A stretch of 64,000 bases of DNA from Sporosarcina luteola (GCF_023715535.1 NZ_JAMBOI010000006.1:1-64000), one strand, 5' to 3'. Counted from the first letter of the stretch, positions 18,564 through 27,349 are shown. A program made the numbers and translations. Notes: generated by a model from the letters alone, not told the origin.

Positions 18564-19460
18564 ATGAAAGTTGTTATTGCTGGTGGTTCGGGTTTTATTG
18601 GACGGCATATTACAGACTTGCTTTTGAAAAATGGTCATGAAATCATTGTTCTTTCAAGGGAGAAGACAGACGATGGCGAGAAAGTGAAGTATGTGCTCTG
18701 GCTGCAAGATGGTGCTAGTCCGGAGAATGAGATCGGCTCAGTGGATGTATTTATTAATCTTGCGGGCGTTTCCATTAACGATGGGCGTTGGTCGGAGGCT
18801 CACCAGAAACGGATTTATGATAGCAGGATGGAAGCGACGAATGAATTGACCCGGATCATTAGCGAGCTGGATGAAAAACCGTCTCTCTTTATCAATGCGA
18901 GTGCAATCGGAATCTATCCTGCTTCCGAAACAGCCATATATACGGAGGAATCTGCTGAAGTTGCTACGGACTTTCTCGGTAAGACAGTGAGCGATTGGGA
19001 GAAAAAGGCGGCTTCGTTAAATGATCTTGGGATAAGGACTGTATTTACTCGATTCGGACTCGTCCTTTGGAAAGATGAAGGTGCTCTGCCGCTTATGGTC
19101 CTGCCATATAAAATGTACGTTGGCGGTAAAGTAGGAACCGGACAGCAATGGGTTTCTTGGGTGCATGTGCGAGATGTTGCAAGAGCGGTTCTGCACATTA
19201 TGTATAACAGCCAATTGGAAGGCGCTGTCAATGTCACCGCTCCGTTCCCTCTCCGGATGGATGATTTCGGGAAGATGATCGGAGCCACTTTACATCGGCC
19301 GCATTGGTTCCCCGCTCCTTCTCCGATCATGAAGCTGGCTCTCGGGAATAAGAGTTCTCTCGTATTGGAAGGTCAATATGTGACGCCTGAGAAGCTTTTG
19401 GCGGACGGCTTTGAATTCAATTTTCCTGTGTTGTCCTTGGCACTGGACAATCTGTTGTAG
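18564..19460 (+). CDS. yfhF: NAD-dependent epimerase, TIGR01777 family (YfhF-like)
   Basis: A 298-residue atypical extended SDR: nucleotide-binding GGSGFIGRHI at residues 6-15, INLAGVSINDGRW, catalytic-region INASAIGIYP, and a C-terminal DUF1731-type segment (HWFPAPSPIMKLALG). AAGGGGG precedes the ATG. It is divergent from recX. The substrate is unknown. Confidence 0.88.
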   Translation: MKVVIAGGSGFIGRHITDLLLKNGHEIIVLSREKTDDGEKVKYVLWLQDGASPENEIGSVDVFINLAGVSINDGRWSEAHQKRIYDSRMEATNELTRIISELDEKPSLFINASAIGIYPASETAIYTEESAEVATDFLGKTVSDWEKKAASLNDLGIRTVFTRFGLVLWKDEGALPLMVLPYKMYVGGKVGTGQQWVSWVHVRDVARAVLHIMYNSQLEGAVNVTAPFPLRMDDFGKMIGATLHRPHWFPAPSPIMKLALGNKSSLVLEGQYVTPEKLLADGFEFNFPVLSLALDNLL

Positions 19461-19463
19461 AAG

Positions 19464-19493
19464 CGTATAGTTCCTTTATTTCCGCACATCCTA
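19464..19493 (+). promoter_or_regulatory. Sigma-G promoter of pdaA
   Basis: CGTATA (19464-19469), a 17-bp spacer and CATCCTA (19487-19493) fit the forespore sigma-G consensus. The site lies 24 bp before the pdaA start. B. subtilis pdaA is known to be sigma-G dependent. Confidence 0.7.
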
Positions 19494-19516
19494 CTCAAAA
19501 AGGAGATGTGCAATCT

Positions 19517-20320
19517 ATGGTTGAAGAACATGGACCTGGAATACTTATGGCTGCCTTCATAATCGTTGTCGGTATTTTATTCAATCCGTTCGCAGCAAAA
19601 GCGGAAGAATTCCATTGGGGTTTCAAAAAGGCGACGAATGGCGTCCCTCCGAATGCAGGACCCGCTTTGGAATCAATGCTTGATAAGCATGGCGCTATAT
19701 ATAAAGGCAATCCTGACGAAAAAATCGCCTATTTGACCTTCGATAATGGCTATGAAAATGGCTATACGGAAAAGATTTTGGATGCATTGAAAAATGAGGA
19801 CGTCCCAGCGACATTTTTTCTGACGGGACATTATTTGAAAAGCGCCGCCCCCCTCGTTCAACGAATGGTGAAGGATGGGCATATCATCGGAAATCATTCT
19901 TATGGGCATCCGAATATGGCGAATCTGTCCGAAGCTAGAATGGAAGAGGAATGGAAAAAATTCGATGAGTTGCTTTATCAAACGACAGGGGTAAAGCGGA
20001 CGGTGTATGCAAGGCCGCCTGAAGGGATTTTCAATGATGCTGTATTAAGCAAAGGGAATGAGCTGGGCTACCGTCACATGTTCTGGTCGGTCGCTTTCAT
20101 CGATTGGCATGCCAATAAACCGCGCGGCCGCGACTATGCCTATAATGAGCTGATGAATCAGCTTCATCCTGGAGCAGTCATTCTTATGCATACCGTATCG
20201 CCCGATAACGCGCAAGCACTGCCGGATTTCATTCGCGACGCAAAGAAAGCGGGATATGAATTCCGTTCATTGGACGATCTTGTCATGGAATATGAAAATG
20301 TGAATTCGATTTTGCGGTGA
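19517..20320 (+). CDS. pdaA: Spore cortex muramic-delta-lactam deacetylase PdaA
   Basis: A 267-residue NodB-type polysaccharide deacetylase that makes the muramic-delta-lactam of spore cortex. It has an N-terminal signal or anchor helix (to about 30), FHWGFKK motif, LTFDNGYENGY (catalytic and metal Asp), the HSYGHP metal histidines, RPPEGIF and the terminal MHTVS histidine, closely following B. subtilis PdaA. The ATG at 19517 gives a ribosome spacing of 11 nt; a GTG 9 nt upstream is too close to AAGGAG. Confidence 0.92.
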   Translation: MVEEHGPGILMAAFIIVVGILFNPFAAKAEEFHWGFKKATNGVPPNAGPALESMLDKHGAIYKGNPDEKIAYLTFDNGYENGYTEKILDALKNEDVPATFFLTGHYLKSAAPLVQRMVKDGHIIGNHSYGHPNMANLSEARMEEEWKKFDELLYQTTGVKRTVYARPPEGIFNDAVLSKGNELGYRHMFWSVAFIDWHANKPRGRDYAYNELMNQLHPGAVILMHTVSPDNAQALPDFIRDAKKAGYEFRSLDDLVMEYENVNSILR

Positions 20321-20372
20321 TCTGAAAGCATCCCTTTCGATGAATAGGAAACGCAGTATAACTCACAATAGA

Positions 20373-20410
20373 GACCGCCAATTCGAATATGGAATAGGCG
20401 GTCTTTTTAT
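20373..20410. terminator. Bidirectional terminator between pdaA and M23 gene
   Basis: GACCGCC (20373-20379) pairs with GGCGGTC (20397-20403), with an inner ATTC/GGAAT extension and TTTTTAT after it. It lies between convergent genes. Confidence 0.8.
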
Positions 20411-20419
20411 GGATTTTGC

Positions 20420-21412
20420 TTATTCTACAAAATCCCCTTGGATAAATTTATCCTCCCTGTCAAATCTAATATTGATGCTTTTTGAATTCGTCGGATCCGG
20501 AGAATCAGCCACATGAAAATGGATATGCGGTTCACTGGAATTCCCTGAGTTACCAACTAGTCCAAGCAGGTCACCCTTCCTGACCTTATCCCCCTCCTCT
20601 ACTACTACCGATTGGTACTTAAAGTGAACGAGATAACTGAATTCCTCATTACCATGATCAAGGATTACATAATTCCCGAAAGGTTGCTCCCGATTCATTT
20701 TACCAACTGGGTTATTATCTTCTACACCATTTTCTACTTTCACAACTATTCCATCAGCCGGAGCCAAATATTCCTTGCCGAATGCAAAATAGCTTTCATT
20801 TAAGGTAGGATCCCCTTCATAGGTGCTGTCGTCATTCCTTATCAAAAAGTCGTAAGCATAGCGCTGGTTTTCAAATTCATAATGGTAGTTAACCAGACTG
20901 TTCATACCTCCCCACAACACAAACCACTGATCCTGAAAAGGAAAATCAAATACTGCTTCCGTATATATGTTGTCAGTTTCCGGATACGCATCGAGTGGCT
21001 TCATCTGCAATATGTGGAAATTATTATCCTCCCCAACGATTGCCATCATTCCTTTAGAACCGCTTTCATCTATCCAACTATATTGCTTGGCACCATTACC
21101 ATAAGGATTTTCAGATTGTAATATATATTTTGTAACGCCTTTATTAAATTTTTTACCTGACTTACGGAATTGCTTCAAGGTAACTTGCTCCTGAAACGTT
21201 TTGCTCGTCTGACTGTACAACTTCTCATAGTCCCCGTTTAAAAAAGTATCGGGTAATTCCTTTGGCTTCAACAGTTTGCCGCCTCGCTCAATATTCTTTT
21301 CCTTCCTTTCTTCTCCCCCCTCCTCTCCAGGATTACAAGCGGTTATAAATACCGTTGAAATAGCAACCAGGATTATTAAAAGCTTCAAATACCTCAAGAT
21401 ACCCCTCCTCAT
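20420..21412 (-). CDS. M23-family (LytM-like) peptidase lipoprotein
   Basis: A 330-residue secreted protein with a lipoprotein signal (lipobox FITAC, Cys about 26) and an N-terminal region about 40-140 of the small fold often placed before M23 domains (DUF3887-like, tentative). A C-terminal M23 domain follows, with GNYVILDHG, SYLVHFKY and the zinc motif HIHFH. The first M23 zinc ligand is normally HxxxD; here the stretch is NQRYAYDF with Arg at that position. It may be an inactive or subfamily variant. The likely role is peptidoglycan hydrolysis or activation. Confidence 0.8.
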   Translation of the reverse strand: MRRGILRYLKLLIILVAISTVFITACNPGEEGGEERKEKNIERGGKLLKPKELPDTFLNGDYEKLYSQTSKTFQEQVTLKQFRKSGKKFNKGVTKYILQSENPYGNGAKQYSWIDESGSKGMMAIVGEDNNFHILQMKPLDAYPETDNIYTEAVFDFPFQDQWFVLWGGMNSLVNYHYEFENQRYAYDFLIRNDDSTYEGDPTLNESYFAFGKEYLAPADGIVVKVENGVEDNNPVGKMNREQPFGNYVILDHGNEEFSYLVHFKYQSVVVEEGDKVRKGDLLGLVGNSGNSSEPHIHFHVADSPDPTNSKSINIRFDREDKFIQGDFVE

Positions 21413-21510
21413 TCAATTTTGACCTTTATAAAGTACTACAGCTAATTGAATGAAAAAGTTTCAAAAGATTTAGCCCGGAAAGGAATTGCCACAGTTTATC
21501 TCAGCTGTCT

Positions 21511-22686
21511 TTAAATAAAAATGTTTTTTCTTCTCGTACCGTAAAGCGATATTATAAACAACACCCCGAACAGGACGGAGATGATGAGCAAATAGCTGAC
21601 ATTTTCGATGAATTCAAGAAAGAGCCCGCCTGCAAACGGACCAGTCAGACTCCCTATGCTGAAAAAGATGCCGCAAAGCAAATTACCGGTCGGCAATAAA
21701 TTCTTCGGAGTCAGGTCGGACATGTAGGAAATGCCGAGCGAAAAGATGGACCCGACAAATAGGCCGGCGATGAAGACAGTCACCATGACGAAAGGGACTG
21801 AATTCCCCATCATGCTTGCAGCCCAGAACGCGACTGCCCCGCCCCCATATGTCATCGGGAGGATCGTGCTTCTTCCGAACTTGTCCGAAAGCATACCGAG
21901 CGGCAACTGTGAAACAATGCCTCCCACTGAAAAAATTGCAAGGATCATGGAAACGGATGTGAACTCCATTCCACTACGCAACGCATATACCGGGTACATC
22001 GCATTTAATGAAGATTCCAGGAACCCATATCCGAATGGGCCTAAAAAAGCGACCCATGCAATGGCAATTGTGCTTTTTGACCGTTTCACGAAACTTCCAG
22101 CTTCCACATTCCCTCTCAATACTTCCGGAAAATCATTTTTCAATTTGAAAACAAGCAACCATGCAGACATGCATAATAAGCCTGAGACGATGAATGGCAG
22201 TCCTTCATGGATATTGACGAGCGGCGCAAAAAGCGGACCTACGGCAAACCCCAAGCTGAATGACAAGCCGTATATTGCGATATTCCTTCCTAATCTATGC
22301 TGCTCCGATGTACTTGTGATCCACGTCTGTGTTGAAAAATGAAGGGCATGATCTCCAATCCCGATGAACAATCGTAAGATGAACCAAAAAACGACATGTT
22401 TCCATAACGGGAATAGGAGCAATGATGTAAATACGAGAATACCGCCCAATATGATGATGGGTTTGTAGCCATATTTACGTAACGGCGCTTCCATGAATGG
22501 AGACACGAGAAGCGTACCTATGTATAAACCTGTTGCATTGAGTCCATTCAAAGCACTTGAAATCCCATCACGCTCGAAAATGGCCGAGATGAGCGGCAAT
22601 AACATACCTTGTGAAAATCCCGAGATTGAAACGATGATAACAAGTATCCAAAACCGCCGCTGTTGGGCGGATAATGTAGTAAGCAT
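21511..22686 (-). CDS. Major facilitator superfamily transporter
   Basis: A 391-residue protein with twelve predicted membrane helices and MFS signature loops (RLFIGIGDH in helix 4-5 and LSDKFGRS between helices 8 and 9). B. subtilis has an MFS gene (yfhI) beside yfhH, so this may be its counterpart, but the substrate is not evident. The ATG at 22686 is used, since AAGGAG lies 10 nt upstream; a TTG six bases earlier is possible. Confidence 0.83.
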   Translation of the reverse strand: MLTTLSAQQRRFWILVIIVSISGFSQGMLLPLISAIFERDGISSALNGLNATGLYIGTLLVSPFMEAPLRKYGYKPIIILGGILVFTSLLLFPLWKHVVFWFILRLFIGIGDHALHFSTQTWITSTSEQHRLGRNIAIYGLSFSLGFAVGPLFAPLVNIHEGLPFIVSGLLCMSAWLLVFKLKNDFPEVLRGNVEAGSFVKRSKSTIAIAWVAFLGPFGYGFLESSLNAMYPVYALRSGMEFTSVSMILAIFSVGGIVSQLPLGMLSDKFGRSTILPMTYGGGAVAFWAASMMGNSVPFVMVTVFIAGLFVGSIFSLGISYMSDLTPKNLLPTGNLLCGIFFSIGSLTGPFAGGLFLEFIENVSYLLIISVLFGVLFIISLYGTRRKNIFI

Positions 22687-22760
22687 AAGCAATACGCTCC
22701 TTAATTATGAGAAATTACTATACAATAGTAGCATAAGTGGAATAAGGAGGATTGGTTTGA

Positions 22761-23144
22761 ATGAAATTCGAAATGACTGAGAACGGTTTTGAAACGGAAA
22801 CATCTTTCGGCAAACTGCAAATTTCCGCCAATGACGAATATGGATTCCGTCCCTACCAGCTTTTAGTTTCATCCATTGCAGTATGCAGCGGAGGCGTTCT
22901 ACGTAAAATCCTTGAAAGAAAAAGAATGCCAGCAAAAAATATCAGTATTGAGGTAAAAGAAGTTGTCCGGAATGAGGAGTTCGCAAACCGTGTGGAGAAG
23001 ATTCATCTTCATTTCCTCATTGAAAGGGAAACGATTAAAGACGAACAGATGGAGAAGATCATGCAATTGACAGCGAAGAACTGTTCAATGCTCCAATCGA
23101 TCATCGATTCAATCGAAGTTGTCGAGACATATGAATTCTTGTAA
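22761..23144 (+). CDS. OsmC-family protein
   Basis: A 127-residue protein of the OsmC/Ohr fold: the SSIAVCSGGVLRKIL helix carries the first family cysteine and LTAKNCSMLQSI the second. These are the two redox cysteines of hydroperoxide-reducing members. A role in organic peroxide resistance is inferred only. It is divergent from the MFS gene, with ATAAGGAGG upstream of its ATG. Confidence 0.8.
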   Translation: MKFEMTENGFETETSFGKLQISANDEYGFRPYQLLVSSIAVCSGGVLRKILERKRMPAKNISIEVKEVVRNEEFANRVEKIHLHFLIERETIKDEQMEKIMQLTAKNCSMLQSIIDSIEVVETYEFL

Positions 23145-23153
23145 TAAATGAAT

Positions 23154-23195
23154 AAGGCCCAGTCCATATCTGATATCAGAATACGGCTGGGCCTT
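23154..23195. terminator. Bidirectional terminator after the OsmC-like gene
   Basis: A perfect 9-bp stem AAGGCCCAG (23154-23162) / CTGGGCCTT (23187-23195) with an inner palindrome in the 24-nt loop. It serves the OsmC gene and also the minus-strand orphan unit starting near 23338. Confidence 0.75.
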
Positions 23196-23338
23196 TACGT
23201 ATGAAATGAACCTTCACTTTCATTTTGCATATAATTCGTAGGCGTTTATCGGCTAGGGCCGTCAAACGTTCACGGATCCCCTCCTTTTCGTAAGGATTCG
23301 ATTCGTCTCTACACTACGGCCTCCTTTTCCAATTGATT
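23154..23338 (-). ncRNA. Candidate small RNA (orphan promoter-to-terminator unit)
   Basis: A good sigma-A promoter (23345-23373) fires leftwards and the transcript would end at the 23154-23195 hairpin, about 185 nt later. No open frame over about 12 codons has a ribosome site. Two strong Shine-Dalgarno sequences are present; one leads to GTG directly followed by TAG, the other to GTG-AAC-GTT-TGA. A hairpin CGTTT..CGGC / GCCG..AAACG lies at 23243-23268. It does not match a riboswitch class I can recall. A small RNA or regulatory leader is inferred. Confidence 0.45.
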
Positions 23339-23344
23339 ACTTGT

Positions 23345-23373
23345 AGTATAGCATGTTAATTTTCTATTGTAAA
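23345..23373 (-). promoter_or_regulatory. Sigma-A promoter of the orphan transcript
   Basis: On the minus strand, -35 TTTACA (23368-23373) and -10 TATACT (23345-23350) are exactly 17 bp apart. Confidence 0.65.
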
Positions 23374-23422
23374 GATTTTGTTTAGCAGAATTATCATTTT
23401 ATATCCACAGCCTTCTGCTTCA

Positions 23423-23451
23423 TTGAAAAAAACCTGTAATTCGTATACGAT
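23423..23451 (+). promoter_or_regulatory. Probable promoter of the small gene and fumarase
   Basis: TTGAAA (23423-23428), a 17-bp spacer and TACGAT (23446-23451), about 27 bp before the TTG start of the 58-residue protein. Confidence 0.5.
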
Positions 23452-23477
23452 TACAATGACGAAAAGAGGTGTACTTC

Positions 23478-23654
23478 TTGGACAACAAGCAAAGCAGCAG
23501 TCATGTAAACGAGTTGAAAAATCGTCTCCATCAATTTTTGGAGAAGCTTGAATCGATTGAACCCGAAACAACAGACCTCGATGATATCGATCAGCTTATC
23601 GGTTTGGTCGATGAACTGGAAAACCAGATGAATAAACTAAAAAAAGATCAATGA
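23478..23654 (+). CDS. Small acidic coiled-coil protein (SE1561-like, tentative)
   Basis: A 58-residue, highly charged protein that is helical throughout, with a heptad-like pattern (NELKNRLHQFLEKLESIE...LVDELENQMNKLKK). It resembles the small SE1561-type proteins of Firmicutes, but I hold that name lightly. The TTG start at 23478 lies 8 nt after AGAGG; the GTG at 23469 overlaps that site. It ends 20 bp before the fumarase gene and probably shares its transcript. The function is unknown. Confidence 0.65.
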   Translation: MDNKQSSSHVNELKNRLHQFLEKLESIEPETTDLDDIDQLIGLVDELENQMNKLKKDQ

Positions 23655-23674
23655 TGCTCTAGGGGGAAATGGGA

Positions 23675-25213
23675 ATGTACATAGAACAGCTTGAGAAAAG
23701 TATGTATGACCTTATTTGCGAAACGTCCACAAATCTGCCGAAGGATGTCCGTCGTGCAGTAAAAGCGGCCAGAGAACAAGAAGACGCAGGCACTCGGGCT
23801 GCAATGAGCCTCGATACAATAGCGAAGAATATCAATATGGCAGATGATAAACTCTCTCCAATTTGCCAAGACACAGGATTGCCGACATTCAAAATCAAAA
23901 CCCCAATTGGAGTCAATCAATTGGAGATTACGGCAGCCATCAAAAAAGCGCTCGTTCAAGCAACGACAGATGGCAAGCTCAGACCGAATGCCGTTGATTC
24001 TTTAACTGGTGAGAACAGTGGCGATAATCTCGGCGACGGCCTTCCAGTCATTAAATTCGAGCAATGGGAAAATGATCATATTGAAGTGAAATTGATTCTT
24101 AAAGGCGGCGGCTGTGAGAATAAAAATATCCAATATAGCCTGCCGACGGAATTGGTTGGTTTAGGCCGTGCGGGCCGAGATCTTGACGGGATCCGCAAAT
24201 GCATCCTCCACTCCGTTTATCAAGCGCAAGGTCAAGGCTGTTCCGCAGGCTTCATCGGCGTCGGCATCGGTGGCGACCGGACATCGGGTTATGAGCTTGC
24301 GAAAGATCAGCTATTCCGTGCGGTGGATGATGTGAATCCTAACGCAGAGCTCGCCAAATTGGAAGCTTATATACTGGAGTCTGCAAATAAACTCGGCATC
24401 GGCACAATGGGCTTCGGCGGCGAGGCGACATTACTAGGATGTAAAATCGGTGTCATGCACCGCATCCCGGCTAGCTTCTATGTTTCCGTTGCATACAATT
24501 GCTGGGCTTACCGCCGGATGGCTGTAGATCTCGACCCGGCAACAGGCTCCGTTACAAATTGGCATTATAATGAAGGTGAAAAGCTTTCATTCGAACAAGA
24601 GGAAGGACAAACCGAAGTGAAGCAGTCGTCCCGTGTTGTCGAACTGACTGCCCCAATTAGCGAAGAGCAGATCCGTGACCTGAAAGTCGGTGACGTCGTT
24701 AAAATCAGCGGCCGCATGTATACGGGACGTGATGCAATCCATAAGCATCTATCGGAGAATGACGCACCAGTAGACCTAGATGGCCAGGTCATCTACCATT
24801 GCGGTCCGGTCGTGTTGAAAAATGAGGATGGCGGATACGAAATCGTAGCGGCGGGACCGACGACATCGATTCGCGAAGAGCCATACCAAGGCGACATCAT
24901 GAAGAAATTCGGAATCCGCGCCGTAATTGGAAAAGGCGGAATGGGACCAAAAACACTTGCCGCTCTGGAGGAACATGGCGGTGTGTATTTGAACGCAATC
25001 GGCGGAGCTGCACAATATTATGCAGACTGCATTAAAGCGGTCGAAGGCGTTGATCTTCTCCAATTCGGCATTCCAGAAGCGATGTGGCATTTGCGTGTTG
25101 AGGACTTTACAGCCGTCGTCACGATGGATTCACACGGAAACAGCCTGCACGCAGACGTAGATCAATCATCGCTTGAAAAACTATCCCAATTCAAAGAAAA
25201 GGTTTTCAGCTAA
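23675..25213 (+). CDS. Fumarate hydratase class I, [4Fe-4S], fused subunits
   Basis: A 512-residue iron-sulfur fumarase converting fumarate to malate. The N-terminal alpha-type domain (1-300) has PICQDTGLP, GGGCENKN, GVGIGGDRTSGYE and FGGEATLLGCKIG, supplying the cluster cysteines. The C-terminal beta-type domain (315-510) carries SGRMYTGRDAIHKH, PTTSIR and GKGGMG. Oxygen-labile class I enzymes are less usual in Bacillales than FumC-type citG. The ATG at 23675 is chosen for spacing after AGGGGG. The next gene downstream is a metal efflux pump under Per/Fur-type control. Confidence 0.93.
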   Translation: MYIEQLEKSMYDLICETSTNLPKDVRRAVKAAREQEDAGTRAAMSLDTIAKNINMADDKLSPICQDTGLPTFKIKTPIGVNQLEITAAIKKALVQATTDGKLRPNAVDSLTGENSGDNLGDGLPVIKFEQWENDHIEVKLILKGGGCENKNIQYSLPTELVGLGRAGRDLDGIRKCILHSVYQAQGQGCSAGFIGVGIGGDRTSGYELAKDQLFRAVDDVNPNAELAKLEAYILESANKLGIGTMGFGGEATLLGCKIGVMHRIPASFYVSVAYNCWAYRRMAVDLDPATGSVTNWHYNEGEKLSFEQEEGQTEVKQSSRVVELTAPISEEQIRDLKVGDVVKISGRMYTGRDAIHKHLSENDAPVDLDGQVIYHCGPVVLKNEDGGYEIVAAGPTTSIREEPYQGDIMKKFGIRAVIGKGGMGPKTLAALEEHGGVYLNAIGGAAQYYADCIKAVEGVDLLQFGIPEAMWHLRVEDFTAVVTMDSHGNSLHADVDQSSLEKLSQFKEKVFS

Positions 25214-25225
25214 TTCGCTTTCAAG

Positions 25226-25257
25226 CGGCACATCGATACTGGTGTGCCGTTTTTTTG
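25226..25257 (+). terminator. Fumarase terminator
   Basis: A perfect 7-bp stem CGGCACA / TGTGCCG followed by seven T residues. Confidence 0.85.
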
Positions 25258-25271
25258 TGTGGAGTTATAAG

Positions 25272-25337
25272 TTTCACATTTCCTCTGAACATGCTATACT
25301 ACTAATTATAATTATTACAATGTCATAATGATTATCA
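25272..25337 (+). promoter_or_regulatory. pfeT promoter with tandem PerR and Fur-type boxes
   Basis: -35 TTTCAC (25272-25277) and -10 TATACT (25295-25300) are 17 bp apart. Directly after them come TTATAATTATTACAA (25306-25320), matching 13 of the 14 defined PerR-consensus positions, and two bases later TCATAATGATTATCA (25323-25337), with 13 of 14 for the Fur 7-1-7 consensus TGATAATnATTATCA. The first box covers the expected start site. Derepression by peroxide, iron excess, or both is inferred. Confidence 0.8.
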
Positions 25338-25435
25338 ATTCATTTAAAGAAACTGATATTGCTCTGCCAATACTAAACTTTTAACTTAAAGCAAATTAAT
25401 GAAGATGAAACTCATTCTCAATGGGAGGTTAGTAA

Positions 25436-27340
25436 ATGACAACACAAGCGAATGACTCAATGCGAAGCCCGGCTCATTGGACCGCTCATTTGGAGCTCGT
25501 TGCAGCAATTATTTCAGGAGTTTTGATTTTGGCTGCTTGGCTGATTGGAAAAGACGGATCACCCACGCTTTCCATATCCTTATATATTATTGCCTTCCTG
25601 ATTGGCGGCTTCGCAAAAGCGAAAGAAGGTATTGAGGAAACGATTGCAGATAAGCAATTGAATGTAGAGATGCTGATGGTATTCGCAGCAATCGGCTCCG
25701 CCGTTATCGGTTATTGGGCTGAAGGAGCCATCCTGATTTTTATCTTTGCAATTAGCGGAGCCTTAGAGACGTATACGTTAAATAAAAGCCATAAGGAAAT
25801 CTCGGCTTTAATGGAACTGCAGCCTGAAGTAGCGTTGCTCATCCAGGATGACGGATCAACAGTAAGTGTGGCTACCGCTTCCCTTTCTGTCGGCTCACGT
25901 ATCCTTGTAAAACCGGGAGAGCGGATTCCGGTCGATGGCGTTATCATCCACGGTACGACTTCCGTCGATATGTCCGCCATCAATGGCGAATCGGTACCTG
26001 TCACAAAAGCAAAGGATGACGAATTATTCGCAGGCACTGTCAATATAAGCGGAGCCATTCAAGTCGAAATGACGAAGCCAAGTTCGGAAACGTTGTTCCA
26101 AAAAATCATCACGCTTGTCCAAAACGCACAAAGTGAAAAGTCGCCATCCCAGCAATTCATCGAAAAATTTGAAGGCACATACGTGAAAGTCGTCATTTTC
26201 ACGGTTATCGTAATGATGTTTTTACCGCATTATCTATTCGACTGGGATTGGACGACGACATTTTACCGCGCCATTGTCCTGTTGGTCGTCGCCTCCCCTT
26301 GCGCGCTCGTTGCATCAATCATGCCTGCAACGTTGGCTGCCGTTTCAAACGGTGCAAAGAGAGGTGTCCTGTTTAAAGGAGGCATCCATTTGGAGCATCT
26401 TGGGTCATTAAAAGCAATCGCCTTCGACAAAACCGGTACATTGACTGCCGGGAAGCCGGTCGTGACCGATTTCATCATTCGTGAAAACGCGGATTCCGAC
26501 AATGCTCTCGCCCTTCTTTCAAGCATAGAGGCACAATCGAATCACCCACTCGCAGTCGCGATCGTAAAATATGCCGAGGAGCGAGGAATTACCTGGAGGG
26601 AAAGCCCACAGATCGAGGACGTTCCTGGATATGGAATACGTGCATTCAGTAATTCCGGTGAAATTCTCGTCGGCAATCCGAAATTTGTCGGGACAAATTT
26701 GATTGATGAATTTCATGACGGAATCGTCCATAACCTTTCAAATGAAGGCAAGACAGTCGTTTCCATGAAAGATGCGGAAGGGATCCTCGCTGTCATCGCA
26801 CTGAAAGATACGCTGCGACCTGAAGCATTCGGTGCGATCAAGGATTTGAAACAACTAGGAATCCAGTCGATCATGTTGACAGGTGACAACGAAAAGACTG
26901 CGAGAACGATTGCCAATGAAGCAGGATTGGACCGATACGTGGCGGAATGCCTGCCCGAAACGAAAGTGGAGGAACTGAAGAGGCTTCTGAAGGAACACGG
27001 AGAAGTCGGAATGGTAGGAGACGGCATCAATGACGCTCCCGCATTAGCGACAGCCACGTCAGGCATAGCGATGGGTGAAGGCACCGACGTTGCATTGGAA
27101 ACGGCAGATGTTGTCCTCATGCAAAACGATCTGGCACGCATTTCCTACGCGGTGAAGGTTTCTAAAAAGTTGAACCGGATCGTGAAACAGAATGTTTTCT
27201 TTTCCGTCGCAGTCATCGCTATTTTGATCGTCTCCAATTTCATGCAAGTCGTAGATCTGCCGTTAGGCGTCATCGGCCATGAAGGAAGCACGATTCTCGT
27301 CATTTTGAATGGATTGCGGATGTTGAATAGAGTTGAATAA
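25436..27340 (+). CDS. pfeT: PfeT/ZosA-like heavy-metal P1B-type ATPase
   Basis: A 634-residue metal-transporting P-type ATPase without an N-terminal metal-binding domain, as in B. subtilis PfeT (ZosA, Fe2+ efflux) and Listeria FrvA. It shows membrane helices at 1-115 and 215-310, an actuator domain with MSAINGESVPV, the transport-site SPC motif in VVASPCALVAS, phosphorylation site DKTGTLT, GDGINDAP and two C-terminal helices. Fe2+ export fits the regulatory boxes upstream. Zn/Cd/Co specificity cannot be excluded from sequence. Confidence 0.85.
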   Translation: MTTQANDSMRSPAHWTAHLELVAAIISGVLILAAWLIGKDGSPTLSISLYIIAFLIGGFAKAKEGIEETIADKQLNVEMLMVFAAIGSAVIGYWAEGAILIFIFAISGALETYTLNKSHKEISALMELQPEVALLIQDDGSTVSVATASLSVGSRILVKPGERIPVDGVIIHGTTSVDMSAINGESVPVTKAKDDELFAGTVNISGAIQVEMTKPSSETLFQKIITLVQNAQSEKSPSQQFIEKFEGTYVKVVIFTVIVMMFLPHYLFDWDWTTTFYRAIVLLVVASPCALVASIMPATLAAVSNGAKRGVLFKGGIHLEHLGSLKAIAFDKTGTLTAGKPVVTDFIIRENADSDNALALLSSIEAQSNHPLAVAIVKYAEERGITWRESPQIEDVPGYGIRAFSNSGEILVGNPKFVGTNLIDEFHDGIVHNLSNEGKTVVSMKDAEGILAVIALKDTLRPEAFGAIKDLKQLGIQSIMLTGDNEKTARTIANEAGLDRYVAECLPETKVEELKRLLKEHGEVGMVGDGINDAPALATATSGIAMGEGTDVALETADVVLMQNDLARISYAVKVSKKLNRIVKQNVFFSVAVIAILIVSNFMQVVDLPLGVIGHEGSTILVILNGLRMLNRVE

Positions 27341-27349
27341 TGACGAAAA

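Noticed and set aside
23196..23345. Guanidine-II (mini-ykkC) or other known riboswitch
   Set aside because: One stem-loop has an ACGA-like loop, but the second ACGR hairpin is missing, the loop is off by one base, and no transporter gene follows on that strand.
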